Made by a program: the position numbers and the translations under genes
In this document: positions 1-6,183 of the stretch, piece by piece
Numbering within the stretch: the stretch's first letter is position 1
How the letters are laid out: each line of letters begins with the position of its first letter
The notes under the pieces: model-generated
The model's input: the letters and a program-made list of their open reading frames with translations, nothing else
What the model was told of the DNA's origin: nothing
The model's database searches: none
DNA from: Clostridiales bacterium
GTDB lineage: Bacteria > Bacillota > Clostridia > Christensenellales > Aristaeellaceae
Length of the DNA stretch: 6,183 nucleotides
NCBI GenBank assembly: GCA_012522875.1
Contig: JAAYJP010000157.1
Coordinates: forward strand, 1 to 6,183
Direction: 5' to 3'

Positions 1-552
1 ATCAGGCTTTTGCAACAGCAAACGCGCCATACCCAGGCGTGTCAGTTCACCGCCGCTCAAGGTATCCGCATGCTGCCCAAAAAATTCAGGCCCCAAGCCC
101 AACCCGATGAGCACGCCTTCAATTCGGGAGCGCGCCATATATCCTTCCGCCTTCTCAAACCGTTCTGTCAGGCGGGCGTACTCCCGGTACACAGTCCCAA
201 GGGCGTCTTCTTCCAGACTCTCAGCCATCTCTAGTTCCAGTGCGCGCAAGCGCGCCTCCATGGCAAAAACATCCTCATACACGTCCGATACTTCCTGCAG
301 CACGGTATATCCTGGCTTAGGCCGGTAGGACTGCGCCAAATGGCCGATGGAAAGGCCTTTGGACATCGTTACCGTCCCCTCGTCCGGCGTGAGCTGACCC
401 AGGATGATCTTAAGCAGGGTTGTCTTTCCACTGCCGTTCACGCCTACCAGGCCCAGCCGTTCCCTGCTGTTCAAAGAAAAGCTTACGCCGCCCAGCACTT
501 CATCTGTGCCAAACGCCTTGGTAACCTGCTCAAGTTTCAGAATCGTTGTCAT
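1..552 (-). CDS. ABC-F family ATP-binding protein, N-terminal part (cut by window edge)
   Basis: The reading frame is open from an ATG at 552 to the window edge and gives 184 residues, the first nucleotide-binding domain of an ABC-F protein. Visible motifs are Walker A GVNGSGKTT (about 37-45), a Q-loop glutamine at 74 in IGHLAQ, a charged helical insert at about 98-136, and the ABC signature as LSGGELTR (165-172) with Glu in place of the usual Gln. The frame leaves the window after LLLQKPD, exactly where Walker B (LLDEPTNHLD in the family) should follow. ABC-F proteins have two such domains, no membrane segment, and act on the ribosome as translation factors or antibiotic-protection proteins; the usual length is about 500-650 residues, so roughly two thirds is missing. 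YdiF/YfmR-like housekeeping members fit best, but the linker and second domain needed to decide are absent. An ATG at 555 also exists; 552 was preferred because AGG lies 7 bases before it. A terminator sits immediately upstream. Confidence 0.9.
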   Translation of the reverse strand, partial: MTTILKLEQVTKAFGTDEVLGGVSFSLNSRERLGLVGVNGSGKTTLLKIILGQLTPDEGTVTMSKGLSIGHLAQSYRPKPGYTVLQEVSDVYEDVFAMEARLRALELEMAESLEEDALGTVYREYARLTERFEKAEGYMARSRIEGVLIGLGLGPEFFGQHADTLSGGELTRLGMARLLLQKPD

Positions 553-564
553 CATATAACCTGT

Positions 565-598
565 AAATAATAAAAAGCTGGCGGCAGGCGTCAGCTTT
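565..598 (-). terminator. Intrinsic terminator after secG
   Basis: On the minus strand a 10-pair stem (598-589 with 583-574, one G-T wobble at 591/581) closes a five-base loop. The arms read AAAGCTGACG and CGCCAGCTTT. The descending arm runs into a T-rich tail, TTTTTATTATTT, that ends near 565. It lies 17 bases past the secG stop codon and ends about 12 bases before the next start codon. On the plus strand the stem is followed by CTTATTTT, so weak bidirectional action is possible, although no plus-strand gene needs it. Confidence 0.82.
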
Positions 599-615
599 CT
601 TATTTTCCCAAAGGA

Positions 616-858
616 TTACTTCGCGAAAATCATCACCATACACAGCACTACGAACACAATGGCTGCCGTTTTGGTGGCGGTGGCTAGCCTGCCCTGCATT
701 GATTTACTCTTGTTCTTGCCGAAAAAACTGTTCGTGCCACCGCTTCCTGTGAGGGAGGCCATCGCGTCCGCATCGCCTTTTTGCATCAGCACCGAAACAA
801 TCATCACCAGTGAGGCCAACATGAGCAATATCGTCAGGATCACCTGAATCGTTGACAT
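616..858 (-). CDS. secG: Preprotein translocase subunit SecG
   Basis: This 80-residue membrane protein is the small accessory subunit of the SecYEG channel, which moves unfolded proteins across or into the cytoplasmic membrane with the SecA motor. Two hydrophobic helices are clear, at about residues 4-25 and 60-78. Between them lies the conserved SecG loop: QKGDAD, then a Gly/Ser/Thr-rich stretch with SLTGSGGTNSFFGK at 35-48. The length is typical for Gram-positive SecG (about 75-85). The ATG at 858 has a strong Shine-Dalgarno GGGAGGA (872-866) seven bases upstream. A promoter lies just ahead and an intrinsic terminator just behind, so secG can be made as a short single-gene transcript, with possible read-in from the zinc-ribbon gene upstream. 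In many Clostridia secG is followed by the RNase R gene and smpB; here an ABC-F gene follows instead. Confidence 0.95.
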   Translation of the reverse strand: MSTIQVILTILLMLASLVMIVSVLMQKGDADAMASLTGSGGTNSFFGKNKSKSMQGRLATATKTAAIVFVVLCMVMIFAK

Positions 859-892
859 TAATAATTCCTCCCAACTCTAAATGAACTATAAA

Positions 893-921
893 ATAGTACC
901 ATGCCGCGCCGAAGAATTCAA
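893..921 (-). promoter_or_regulatory. Candidate sigma-A promoter for secG
   Basis: On the minus strand, TTGAAT (921-916) and TACTAT (898-893) are separated by exactly 17 bases. Each hexamer matches 4 of 6 consensus bases, and TGG directly before the -10 gives an extended -10 (TGn). Transcription would start near 886, leaving a leader of about 27 bases that contains the secG Shine-Dalgarno. The site lies in the 103-base gap between the zinc-ribbon gene and secG, which has no other supported feature. No terminator was seen after the zinc-ribbon gene, so read-through from upstream is also likely. Confidence 0.6.
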
Positions 922-961
922 GGCTTTTCTGTAACTTTTCCGCCGTTTGGGCAGACAGCGG

Positions 962-2767
962 CTATTGCGTGGGTTTGTAGGTATATCTGGCGATCAGCCG
1001 GGGAATGCTGCCATACATACCATACGCGTCCCCATATAATCTGTACCGTTCCCCCAGAACCCATTCGGTCTTTGTTTGGTTTTCCACCATCACCATTCGT
1101 TGGGCCCCTTTGCCGTCAGAGGCATCCAGTAAAACCAGTTGGGGCTTTGTGGTAACAATTTCCCTGACCGGGCCCGTAAACACATAAATTTGGGTATTGG
1201 CAACACGCGTGGAGATGTTGGCCAGCAGGTCCGGATAACCCCAGTCATCCAGCGCCCAGGCTTTTTTGGTATAGGAGTCTGGCGGAGGCAGGTAATAGAT
1301 ATCGTACTTTACCACTGTGGGATTCTTATCCGGGAAGTCCGCTCGGATTTCAACGGTATTGGTGCCAATTTTCCCGAAAATCGCCTCAAAGGAAAAGGCA
1401 CCGGTACTGGCCAGCTGGCTGATGTCCAGATTTCTGTGTGGGCTTAACACGCTAACCGTGGCGCCAGCCCGTGTGGTAGCGCTGATTCTCATAGTAGGGT
1501 TGGAGCTTTCATCATCAAGCGTGCTGGCCAAATCCAAAGGAATATCCTGGACAGCCCGGTGGATAGTGATGATAACTTCGTTTTCACGGTAGTATTGGCT
1601 GCGCACCAGGATATGGATATTATTGTCCCCGATTGGCTGGATAGCCGCGTTATAGCTGATGTAACCGCTTTGGGTGTTGACATATGAGGAATAGTCTTCG
1701 CCGTTGATAAAAACCTTGCTGTTTTGCATTACGTGGAAGCGAATGTTGTAGATGGGGGTACTCACTTCCAGGTAGGTGACATCCGGATTTATGAGTTCGA
1801 TGGGCGAGAGTGGAATTTCGACGGTGTAATTAACCGGATCCATCTGTTTCTGCTCGCCGGAACTTGCTCTGATGTAAGGCGTGAGGGTCACGCCCATGGT
1901 TGGCTCAGCCAGGCGTTCCTCCAATTCATACCAGATATAATCCGCCACCTGGATCACAGCGTAGCCGCCAGTGGCGATATATGATTTTCGCAGTTCCTTG
2001 ATATATATCTGCGCACCCTCCGGCGCTGGTATGGAGATTGTATGAGCAGCCATGTCATCCAGGATGGAAGCGGATATCTTCACTTGCTCCCCCACCGGTT
2101 CTTCCACAGCTTTGGATGCCATCCATGGGGAGATAACATACTGATTCAGGACAATCCCGCCTGCTGCCAGCAGCAACATCAGCGCCAGCACAAAGAATTT
2201 ACGCCGCCTGCCCACATAGCCGCCCCGTTTTTTAGCCGCCTTGGGCAAGGGAATGCTTGCGCCTTGGCGATTTCTGGTCAGGGATTGGGAATAGGCGGTA
2301 AAATCCTCTGATATGCTTTGGTATGTGGGCGTCTCGATGTAGCCATCATAGTCAATACCCGCTTCAGTTTCCTCAAGGGTTGCCTTGCGTTGCCTGGCAG
2401 CCTCGGGGCTTGAGAAAAGCCTGCTGCGGCGGGAAGAGTAGGTGAGCCTTCCATCAGTGGGCGCAAAGCCGCGCTCTGCTCCCCGCTCCCGCAACTGCTT
2501 TTGTTTCTGCTCTCCCCGCTTTTTGCGATCATGCAGGCTGAGCATTTCAACAGCAAGCCGATCCCTCACATCTGAGGCCACCCGCTCGTTGCCTTCTGCA
2601 TCATAACGGATTTCTGTGGGGATTTCGTCAGGAAGTGGCGTTGTTTTCTGCATTTCCTCCGCTGGCAATGCAGCCGCCATGCGGTCAATGGCCTTTAGCG
2701 GCTCACCACAACGGAAACAATGCGGGTATGACGCCCGGTTCCAATATCCACAAGACGGACACTTCAT
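962..2767 (-). CDS. Zinc-ribbon, single-pass membrane protein of unknown function
   Basis: I do not recognise a named family for the whole 601-residue protein. The N-terminus carries a zinc ribbon of four cysteines, CPSC (3-6) and CFRC (17-20), as in the zinc-ribbon domains that begin many Bacillota membrane proteins. A polar, charged and probably disordered stretch follows (about 25-185), Lys/Arg/Glu/Gln-rich at 80-100. A basic patch, KKRGGYVGRRRK (179-190), precedes one membrane helix at about 191-212; the positive-inside rule puts the ribbon in the cytoplasm and about 390 residues outside. The outer part is rich in beta-type sequence and seems to hold several modules: about 225-325, 330-405 and 425-493 (perhaps Ig-like), and 508-601 (perhaps OB-like, with GERYRLYGDAYG at 572-583). 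These fold guesses are inference. No catalytic motif was seen. The ATG at 2767 has GAGGT (2778-2774) six bases ahead, and lepA ends 24 bases upstream, so the two are probably co-transcribed. Confidence 0.88.
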   Translation of the reverse strand: MKCPSCGYWNRASYPHCFRCGEPLKAIDRMAAALPAEEMQKTTPLPDEIPTEIRYDAEGNERVASDVRDRLAVEMLSLHDRKKRGEQKQKQLRERGAERGFAPTDGRLTYSSRRSRLFSSPEAARQRKATLEETEAGIDYDGYIETPTYQSISEDFTAYSQSLTRNRQGASIPLPKAAKKRGGYVGRRRKFFVLALMLLLAAGGIVLNQYVISPWMASKAVEEPVGEQVKISASILDDMAAHTISIPAPEGAQIYIKELRKSYIATGGYAVIQVADYIWYELEERLAEPTMGVTLTPYIRASSGEQKQMDPVNYTVEIPLSPIELINPDVTYLEVSTPIYNIRFHVMQNSKVFINGEDYSSYVNTQSGYISYNAAIQPIGDNNIHILVRSQYYRENEVIITIHRAVQDIPLDLASTLDDESSNPTMRISATTRAGATVSVLSPHRNLDISQLASTGAFSFEAIFGKIGTNTVEIRADFPDKNPTVVKYDIYYLPPPDSYTKKAWALDDWGYPDLLANISTRVANTQIYVFTGPVREIVTTKPQLVLLDASDGKGAQRMVMVENQTKTEWVLGERYRLYGDAYGMYGSIPRLIARYTYKPTQ

Positions 2768-2791
2768 TGCCTTACCTCAATGGCGGCTTTC

Positions 2792-4600
2792 CTAATCATC
2801 ACCCATCTTCAAGACAGCGATGAACGCCTCACTTGGCAGTTCCACACTTCCAAATTTGCGCATACGCTTCTTGCCTTCTTTTTGCTTCTCCAGCAGCTTC
2901 TTTTTTCTGCTGATATCGCCGCCATAGCACTTGGCCAGCACATCCTTGCGCACCGCCTTGACGGTCTCCCGGGCAATCACCTTGCTGCCAATGGCCCCCT
3001 GGATGGGAATTTCAAATTGCTGTCGTGGTATGACTTCCTTCAGTTTTTCAGCGATATTCCTGGCCCGGCCATAGGCCTTATCCTTATGGACAATCATGGT
3101 GAACGCATCGCATATCTCACCATTAAGCAGGAAATCCAGCTTGACCAGCTCACTCTCCCGGTATCCGGTCACCTCATAATCAAGGGAGGCGTATCCCCTG
3201 CTGCGGCTTTTAAGCTGGTCAAAAAAATCATAAATGACCTCATTAAGAGGCATATCATAGGTTAGTTTCACCCGGTCGCCCTCATACTGCATATCCCGGA
3301 AGATGCCGCGCTTGTCAAGGCAGATCTCCATCAGAGTCCCCACATACTCCTGCGGCGTATAGATGGTGGCTAGCACAAAAGGCTCGCGCATGACAGTGAT
3401 GTCATTGGGATGGGGCATGTTGCTTGGGTTATCGATGTGCAGCAATTCCCCGTTGCCTTTTTCAATTTCATAGATAACGTTTGGCACTGTGGTGATAAGG
3501 CCCAGATCAAATTCCCGCTCCAGGCGTTCCTGTATGATCTCCATGTGCAGCAAACCCAGAAAGCCACAACGGAAGCCATAGCCAAGCGCGGCGCTGGTTT
3601 CGGGCTCAAAAGACAACGCGGCATCGTTCATCCGAAGCTTATCCAGCGCATCCCGAAGCGCCGCATAATCCGCACCATCCGCCGGGTAGATGCCGCAATA
3701 AACCATCGACACCACCTGCTTATATCCCGGCAGAGGGGACGCGGCAGGGCGATTGGCATCCGTGATGGTATCGCCCACCCGGGTGTCTCGGATTTCCTTG
3801 ATTGAAGCGGCCACATAGCCGACTTCCCCGGCACTTATACGTTCGCACGGTGAAAAGCCGGGCTTGAGCATCCCCACCTCGACCACATCGAACTCCGACC
3901 CGGTCTGCATCATACACATGCGCATGCCCGGAGTGAGCGTCCCCTGCATCACCCGCACAAAACAAATGGCGCCGCGGTAGTTGTCATACACAGCGTCAAA
4001 CACCAAAGCTTGAAGCGGAGCCTCCATGTCCCCTTTTGGCGGGGGTATATATTTGACGATTGCCTCCAGCACTTCCTCTATGCCTGTACCCATCTTGGCG
4101 CTCACCAGAGGCGCGTCCTGAGCCGACAGGCCAATCAAATCCTCTATCTCCTTTTTCGCCATGTCCGGCTGGGCGCTGGGAAGGTCGATTTTGTTGATGA
4201 TTGGGATAATCTCCAGGTCGTGGTCAAGCGCAAGGTATACATTGGCCAGGGTCTGGGCCTCCACTCCCTGAGTAGCATCCACGACCAGAAGTGCGCCTTC
4301 ACAGGCAGCCAGTGCCCGGCTCACCTCATAGGTGAAGTCAACATGTCCCGGGGTATCTATCAAGTTAAGGGTATATGATTCACCATCCCGGGCTTGATAT
4401 TGCAGATTAACGGCCTTCGACTTGATTGTGATGCCCCGCTCCCGCTCCAGTTCCATAGAGTCTAGCATCTGGTTCATCATTTCCCGTTGGCTGAATACAC
4501 CGGCTTTTTCCAGAATCCGGTCTGCCAGGGTGCTCTTGCCGTGGTCAATATGCGCTATGATGCAGAAGTTTCTAATTCTGCCAAGTCGATCAATCCCCAT
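2792..4600 (-). CDS. lepA: Elongation factor 4 (LepA), ribosome-associated GTPase
   Basis: LepA/EF4 is a translational GTPase that binds the 70S ribosome; back-translocation and a role in 30S maturation have both been proposed. All GTPase motifs are present (numbering from the ATG at 4600, 602 residues): P-loop AHIDHGKST (16-24), switch I RGITIK (55-60), DTPGHVDF (82-89) with the catalytic-type His, NKID (136-139) and SAKMGTG (167-173). The diagnostic LepA C-terminal domain is intact, with YGGDISRKKKLLEKQKEGKK near 559-578 and no EF-G domain IV. The length matches the family (about 600). A GTG at 4615 would add five residues and has AAGGA eight bases upstream. The ATG is preferred because GGAG (4609-4606) lies five bases before it and the N-terminus then resembles known LepA proteins. 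The gene overlaps the end of murC by 11 bases in another frame, which suggests translational coupling. Confidence 0.97.
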   Translation of the reverse strand: MGIDRLGRIRNFCIIAHIDHGKSTLADRILEKAGVFSQREMMNQMLDSMELERERGITIKSKAVNLQYQARDGESYTLNLIDTPGHVDFTYEVSRALAACEGALLVVDATQGVEAQTLANVYLALDHDLEIIPIINKIDLPSAQPDMAKKEIEDLIGLSAQDAPLVSAKMGTGIEEVLEAIVKYIPPPKGDMEAPLQALVFDAVYDNYRGAICFVRVMQGTLTPGMRMCMMQTGSEFDVVEVGMLKPGFSPCERISAGEVGYVAASIKEIRDTRVGDTITDANRPAASPLPGYKQVVSMVYCGIYPADGADYAALRDALDKLRMNDAALSFEPETSAALGYGFRCGFLGLLHMEIIQERLEREFDLGLITTVPNVIYEIEKGNGELLHIDNPSNMPHPNDITVMREPFVLATIYTPQEYVGTLMEICLDKRGIFRDMQYEGDRVKLTYDMPLNEVIYDFFDQLKSRSRGYASLDYEVTGYRESELVKLDFLLNGEICDAFTMIVHKDKAYGRARNIAEKLKEVIPRQQFEIPIQGAIGSKVIARETVKAVRKDVLAKCYGGDISRKKKLLEKQKEGKKRMRKFGSVELPSEAFIAVLKMGDD

Positions 4601-6014
4601 TGCTGCTCCGGTCACCCGCCATTTCCTTTTCGTTCTCGTGCTGTTGCATCTGGGTGTTCAACTGATTAATGTTGCCGCAACCCATAGTAATAATGATATC
4701 TCCCGGCATTCCGTTCCCGATCAGCCATTCCTCCGTGTCATTAAAGGTAGGCGTCAGGTGGGCATTGAGGCCGCGGGCGCGCATGCCTTCAACCAGGTCG
4801 CTGCTGTGGATATCCCCGGGATCCTTTTCACGGGCGGCATAAATGTCCGTCACCAGGGTGATGTCCGCCCCACGGGTGCAGGTCAGGTAATCTTCAAAGA
4901 GGGATTTCACGCGGCTGAAGGTATGTGGCTGCATCACTGCTATCACCCGCCGGGCCTGCCCGGCGGCCATGCTTATGGCTGCCTTCATCTCAGCCGGATT
5001 ATGGCCATAATCGTGGTACATGGCCATGCCCCGCACCACCCCGGTGTGCTCAAAGCGCCTCTGCACACCCGTAAAGGCGCCCAGCGCTGCCGCGGCCTCA
5101 TTTGTGTCAAGCCCCAATTGATGCACGGAAGCCAAGGTTGCCGCGGCATGCAGGGCATTGTATTCCCCCCTAACCTGAAGCGCCACCTGGCAAAGAAACA
5201 TACCTCTATACAAAAGCGAAAAAGCCGGCTGGCCCTTGTGGTCATATGACAGCCCGCTCAGGGTGTAATCGTTATTATCCCCGATTCCAAAGGTGAATAC
5301 CTGCCTTCCCGCCGCTTTGGCTACACGCAGAGCCCTGATATCCTCTCCAAAAACCACAATCTTGCCCTCCGGTGGGAGCTGCGCCAAAAACTGCCCATAG
5401 GCCTCCTCCACATGGTTCATATCACCATAGGTGTCCAAATGGTCTTCCTCGATGTTGAGAAGAACCGCCAGGGTAACCGGCATATGCAGAAAGCTGCGGT
5501 TAAACTCACAGGCCTCCGCAACAAACAACCGTTTGCTACCCGCCCGGACACTCCCCCCGATTGCGTCAAGCCACCCACCGATATGCACGGTAGGATCAGC
5601 ACTCATGGCGTGCAGGGTTTGAGCCAGCATACCGGAAGTAGTCGTCTTCCCGTGGGTACCGGCAACACATATCTGCTGCATATAACCCGCCATCAATTCA
5701 CCCAGAACCACAGCCCTCTCCACCTGTGGGATGCCCCGCAAATGCGCACGCCTGCGTTCCGGATCCTCTGGCGGGATTGCGGCGGAATAGACCAAAATAT
5801 CAGCCGCCTCCACCATCTCTGGGAGATGTCCTGCCACTGCCTCGATACCCAATGCGCGCAGACGCTCAAGTGCATGGCCATCATTCCGATCCGTCCCCTG
5901 CACAGAAAAACCCTCCCGCAGAAGCATCTCAGCCAGCCCCGACATGCTGGAACCGCCAATGCCCACCATATGAATCCGCTTGCCACGGTAATGATAGATG
6001 TCAGGCCGATCCAT
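4590..6014 (-). CDS. murC: UDP-N-acetylmuramate--L-alanine ligase (MurC)
   Basis: MurC is the cytoplasmic ATP-dependent ligase that joins L-alanine to UDP-N-acetylmuramate, the first amino acid of the peptidoglycan stem peptide. Three Mur-ligase domains are visible in 474 residues: an N-terminal Rossmann-like UDP-binding part (HMVGIGGSSMSGLAEML, about 15-31), a central ATPase domain with P-loop AGTHGKTTT (118-126), EACEFNRSFL (167-176) and NIEEDHLD (187-194), and a C-terminal domain with GVQRRFEHTG (316-325), HDYGHNPAE (334-342), QPHTFSRVK (362-370) and MGCGNI (444-449). It is slightly longer than many MurC proteins because of a polar tail of about 20 residues. The ATG at 6014 has GAAAGG (6026-6021) six bases upstream. 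An in-frame TTG at 6050 would add 12 residues, but it has no Shine-Dalgarno and falls at the expected transcription start, so it was rejected. This is the first gene of the probable murC-lepA-zinc-ribbon operon. Confidence 0.97.
   Translation of the reverse strand: MDRPDIYHYRGKRIHMVGIGGSSMSGLAEMLLREGFSVQGTDRNDGHALERLRALGIEAVAGHLPEMVEAADILVYSAAIPPEDPERRRAHLRGIPQVERAVVLGELMAGYMQQICVAGTHGKTTTSGMLAQTLHAMSADPTVHIGGWLDAIGGSVRAGSKRLFVAEACEFNRSFLHMPVTLAVLLNIEEDHLDTYGDMNHVEEAYGQFLAQLPPEGKIVVFGEDIRALRVAKAAGRQVFTFGIGDNNDYTLSGLSYDHKGQPAFSLLYRGMFLCQVALQVRGEYNALHAAATLASVHQLGLDTNEAAAALGAFTGVQRRFEHTGVVRGMAMYHDYGHNPAEMKAAISMAAGQARRVIAVMQPHTFSRVKSLFEDYLTCTRGADITLVTDIYAAREKDPGDIHSSDLVEGMRARGLNAHLTPTFNDTEEWLIGNGMPGDIIITMGCGNINQLNTQMQQHENEKEMAGDRSSNGD
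4606..4609 (-). promoter_or_regulatory. Ribosome binding site that favours the ATG start of lepA
   Basis: GGAG on the minus strand lies inside the last codons of murC, five bases before the lepA ATG at 4600. A competing AAGGA near 4628-4624 sits eight bases before the in-frame GTG at 4615, so both starts are possible; codon choice and the usual LepA N-terminus favour the ATG. Confidence 0.5.
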
Positions 6015-6020
6015 AAAATT

Positions 6021-6026
6021 CCTTTC
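6021..6026 (-). promoter_or_regulatory. Ribosome binding site that decides the murC start
   Basis: GAAAGG on the minus strand, followed by AATTTT and then ATG, gives ideal spacing to the start at 6014. The alternative upstream TTG at 6050 is preceded by TATAATCTCC, which is promoter sequence and not a Shine-Dalgarno. Confidence 0.75.
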
Positions 6027-6054
6027 AATGCCCTTACATTTTGGGTGCAAGGAG

Positions 6055-6083
6055 ATTATACCTGTATGGCTTTTATTTTACAA
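6055..6083 (-). promoter_or_regulatory. Strong sigma-A type promoter for murC and the genes after it
   Basis: On the minus strand a perfect -10 hexamer, TATAAT (6060-6055), lies 17 bases after TTGTAA (6083-6078, 4 of 6 matches to the -35 consensus). The spacer is A-rich at its upstream end. The predicted start near 6048 gives a leader of about 34 bases to the murC ATG, with the Shine-Dalgarno inside it. No operator-like dyad was seen across the promoter. Confidence 0.8.
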
Positions 6084-6145
6084 GTTTGTTACGGCCTGAA
6101 GCCCGTGCGTAGCAAAACAGGTGCTGCTGCAAAACCCCTGACACC

Positions 6146-6182
6146 CCGGGAAACCTGGTAAAGGGAAATCCGCCGGGAAACC
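6146..6182. repeat. Short direct repeat upstream of the murC promoter
   Basis: The decamer CCGGGAAACC occurs at 6146-6155 and again at 6173-6182, 27 bases apart. A partial copy, GGGAAATC, lies between them at 6163-6170. The last copy reaches the window edge, so the array may continue beyond it. The rest of 6084-6183 shows no recognisable gene, terminator or RNA: all three minus-strand frames stay open from the edge for about 80-110 bases, but none gives a familiar protein end. Confidence 0.4.
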
Positions 6183-6183
6183 G

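Noticed and set aside
940..965. Possible hairpin after the zinc-ribbon gene (GCCG...CGGC)
   Set aside because: The stem is only about four pairs with a loop of 13 bases and no T-run, so it does not qualify as a terminator.
1976..2012. Two GATATAT repeats near each other
   Set aside because: They lie inside the zinc-ribbon coding sequence and are explained by Ile/Tyr codons in the IYIK and SYIA segments.
2278..2556. Minus-strand frame of 92 codons inside the zinc-ribbon gene
   Set aside because: It is another frame of the low-complexity charged linker and has no features of its own.
2780..3265. Plus-strand open frame (161 codons) antisense to the 3' part of lepA
   Set aside because: It mirrors the conserved LepA C-terminal domain; its apparent hydrophobic stretches come from antisense reading of charged LepA codons.
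4422..5249. Long plus-strand open frame (275 codons) antisense to the murC-lepA junction
   Set aside because: It runs opposite two well-supported genes, has no recognisable domain and a composition typical of antisense translation.
5412..6161. Plus-strand open frame (249 codons) antisense to the murC start
   Set aside because: It lies across the conserved N-terminal half of murC and its promoter; the translation is rich in His, Pro and Arg with no family motif.
6073..6183. Open minus-strand frame of 36 codons from the window edge ending in TAA
   Set aside because: All three minus frames are open over most of this short stretch and none gives a recognisable protein end, so a partial gene cannot be supported.

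Overview
All five recognisable genes lie on the minus strand, packed head to tail with short gaps. The window looks like an ordinary housekeeping stretch of a Gram-positive bacterium of the Bacillota, most likely a member of the Clostridia. The reasons are the close similarity of the MurC, LepA and SecG sequences to that group as I remember them, Shine-Dalgarno-led starts, sigma-A type promoters with 17-base spacers, a roughly half-GC base composition judged by eye, and a large membrane-anchored zinc-ribbon protein of a kind I associate with Clostridia. I cannot name a genus.

In transcription order (right to left): positions 6184-6084 hold no supported gene, only a short imperfect direct repeat. 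A strong promoter at 6083-6055 starts transcription just ahead of murC (6014-4590), which encodes UDP-N-acetylmuramate--L-alanine ligase. murC overlaps lepA (4600-2792), the ribosome-associated GTPase EF4. After 24 bases comes a 601-residue protein with an N-terminal zinc ribbon, a long charged linker, one membrane helix and a large predicted outer part (2767-962); its function is unknown. These three genes look like one transcription unit.

A separate promoter (921-893) sits in the gap before secG (858-616), the small subunit of the SecYEG translocon. A good intrinsic terminator (598-565) follows secG. Only ten bases after its T-rich tail begins the last gene, an ABC-F family ATPase (552 to beyond position 1), cut by the window edge just before its first Walker B motif.

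The genes serve basic cell growth: peptidoglycan precursor synthesis, translation and protein export. No mobile element, CRISPR array, tRNA, rRNA or defence cassette was seen. The parts most worth a second look are the uncharacterised zinc-ribbon membrane protein and the terminator placed directly in front of the ABC-F gene.
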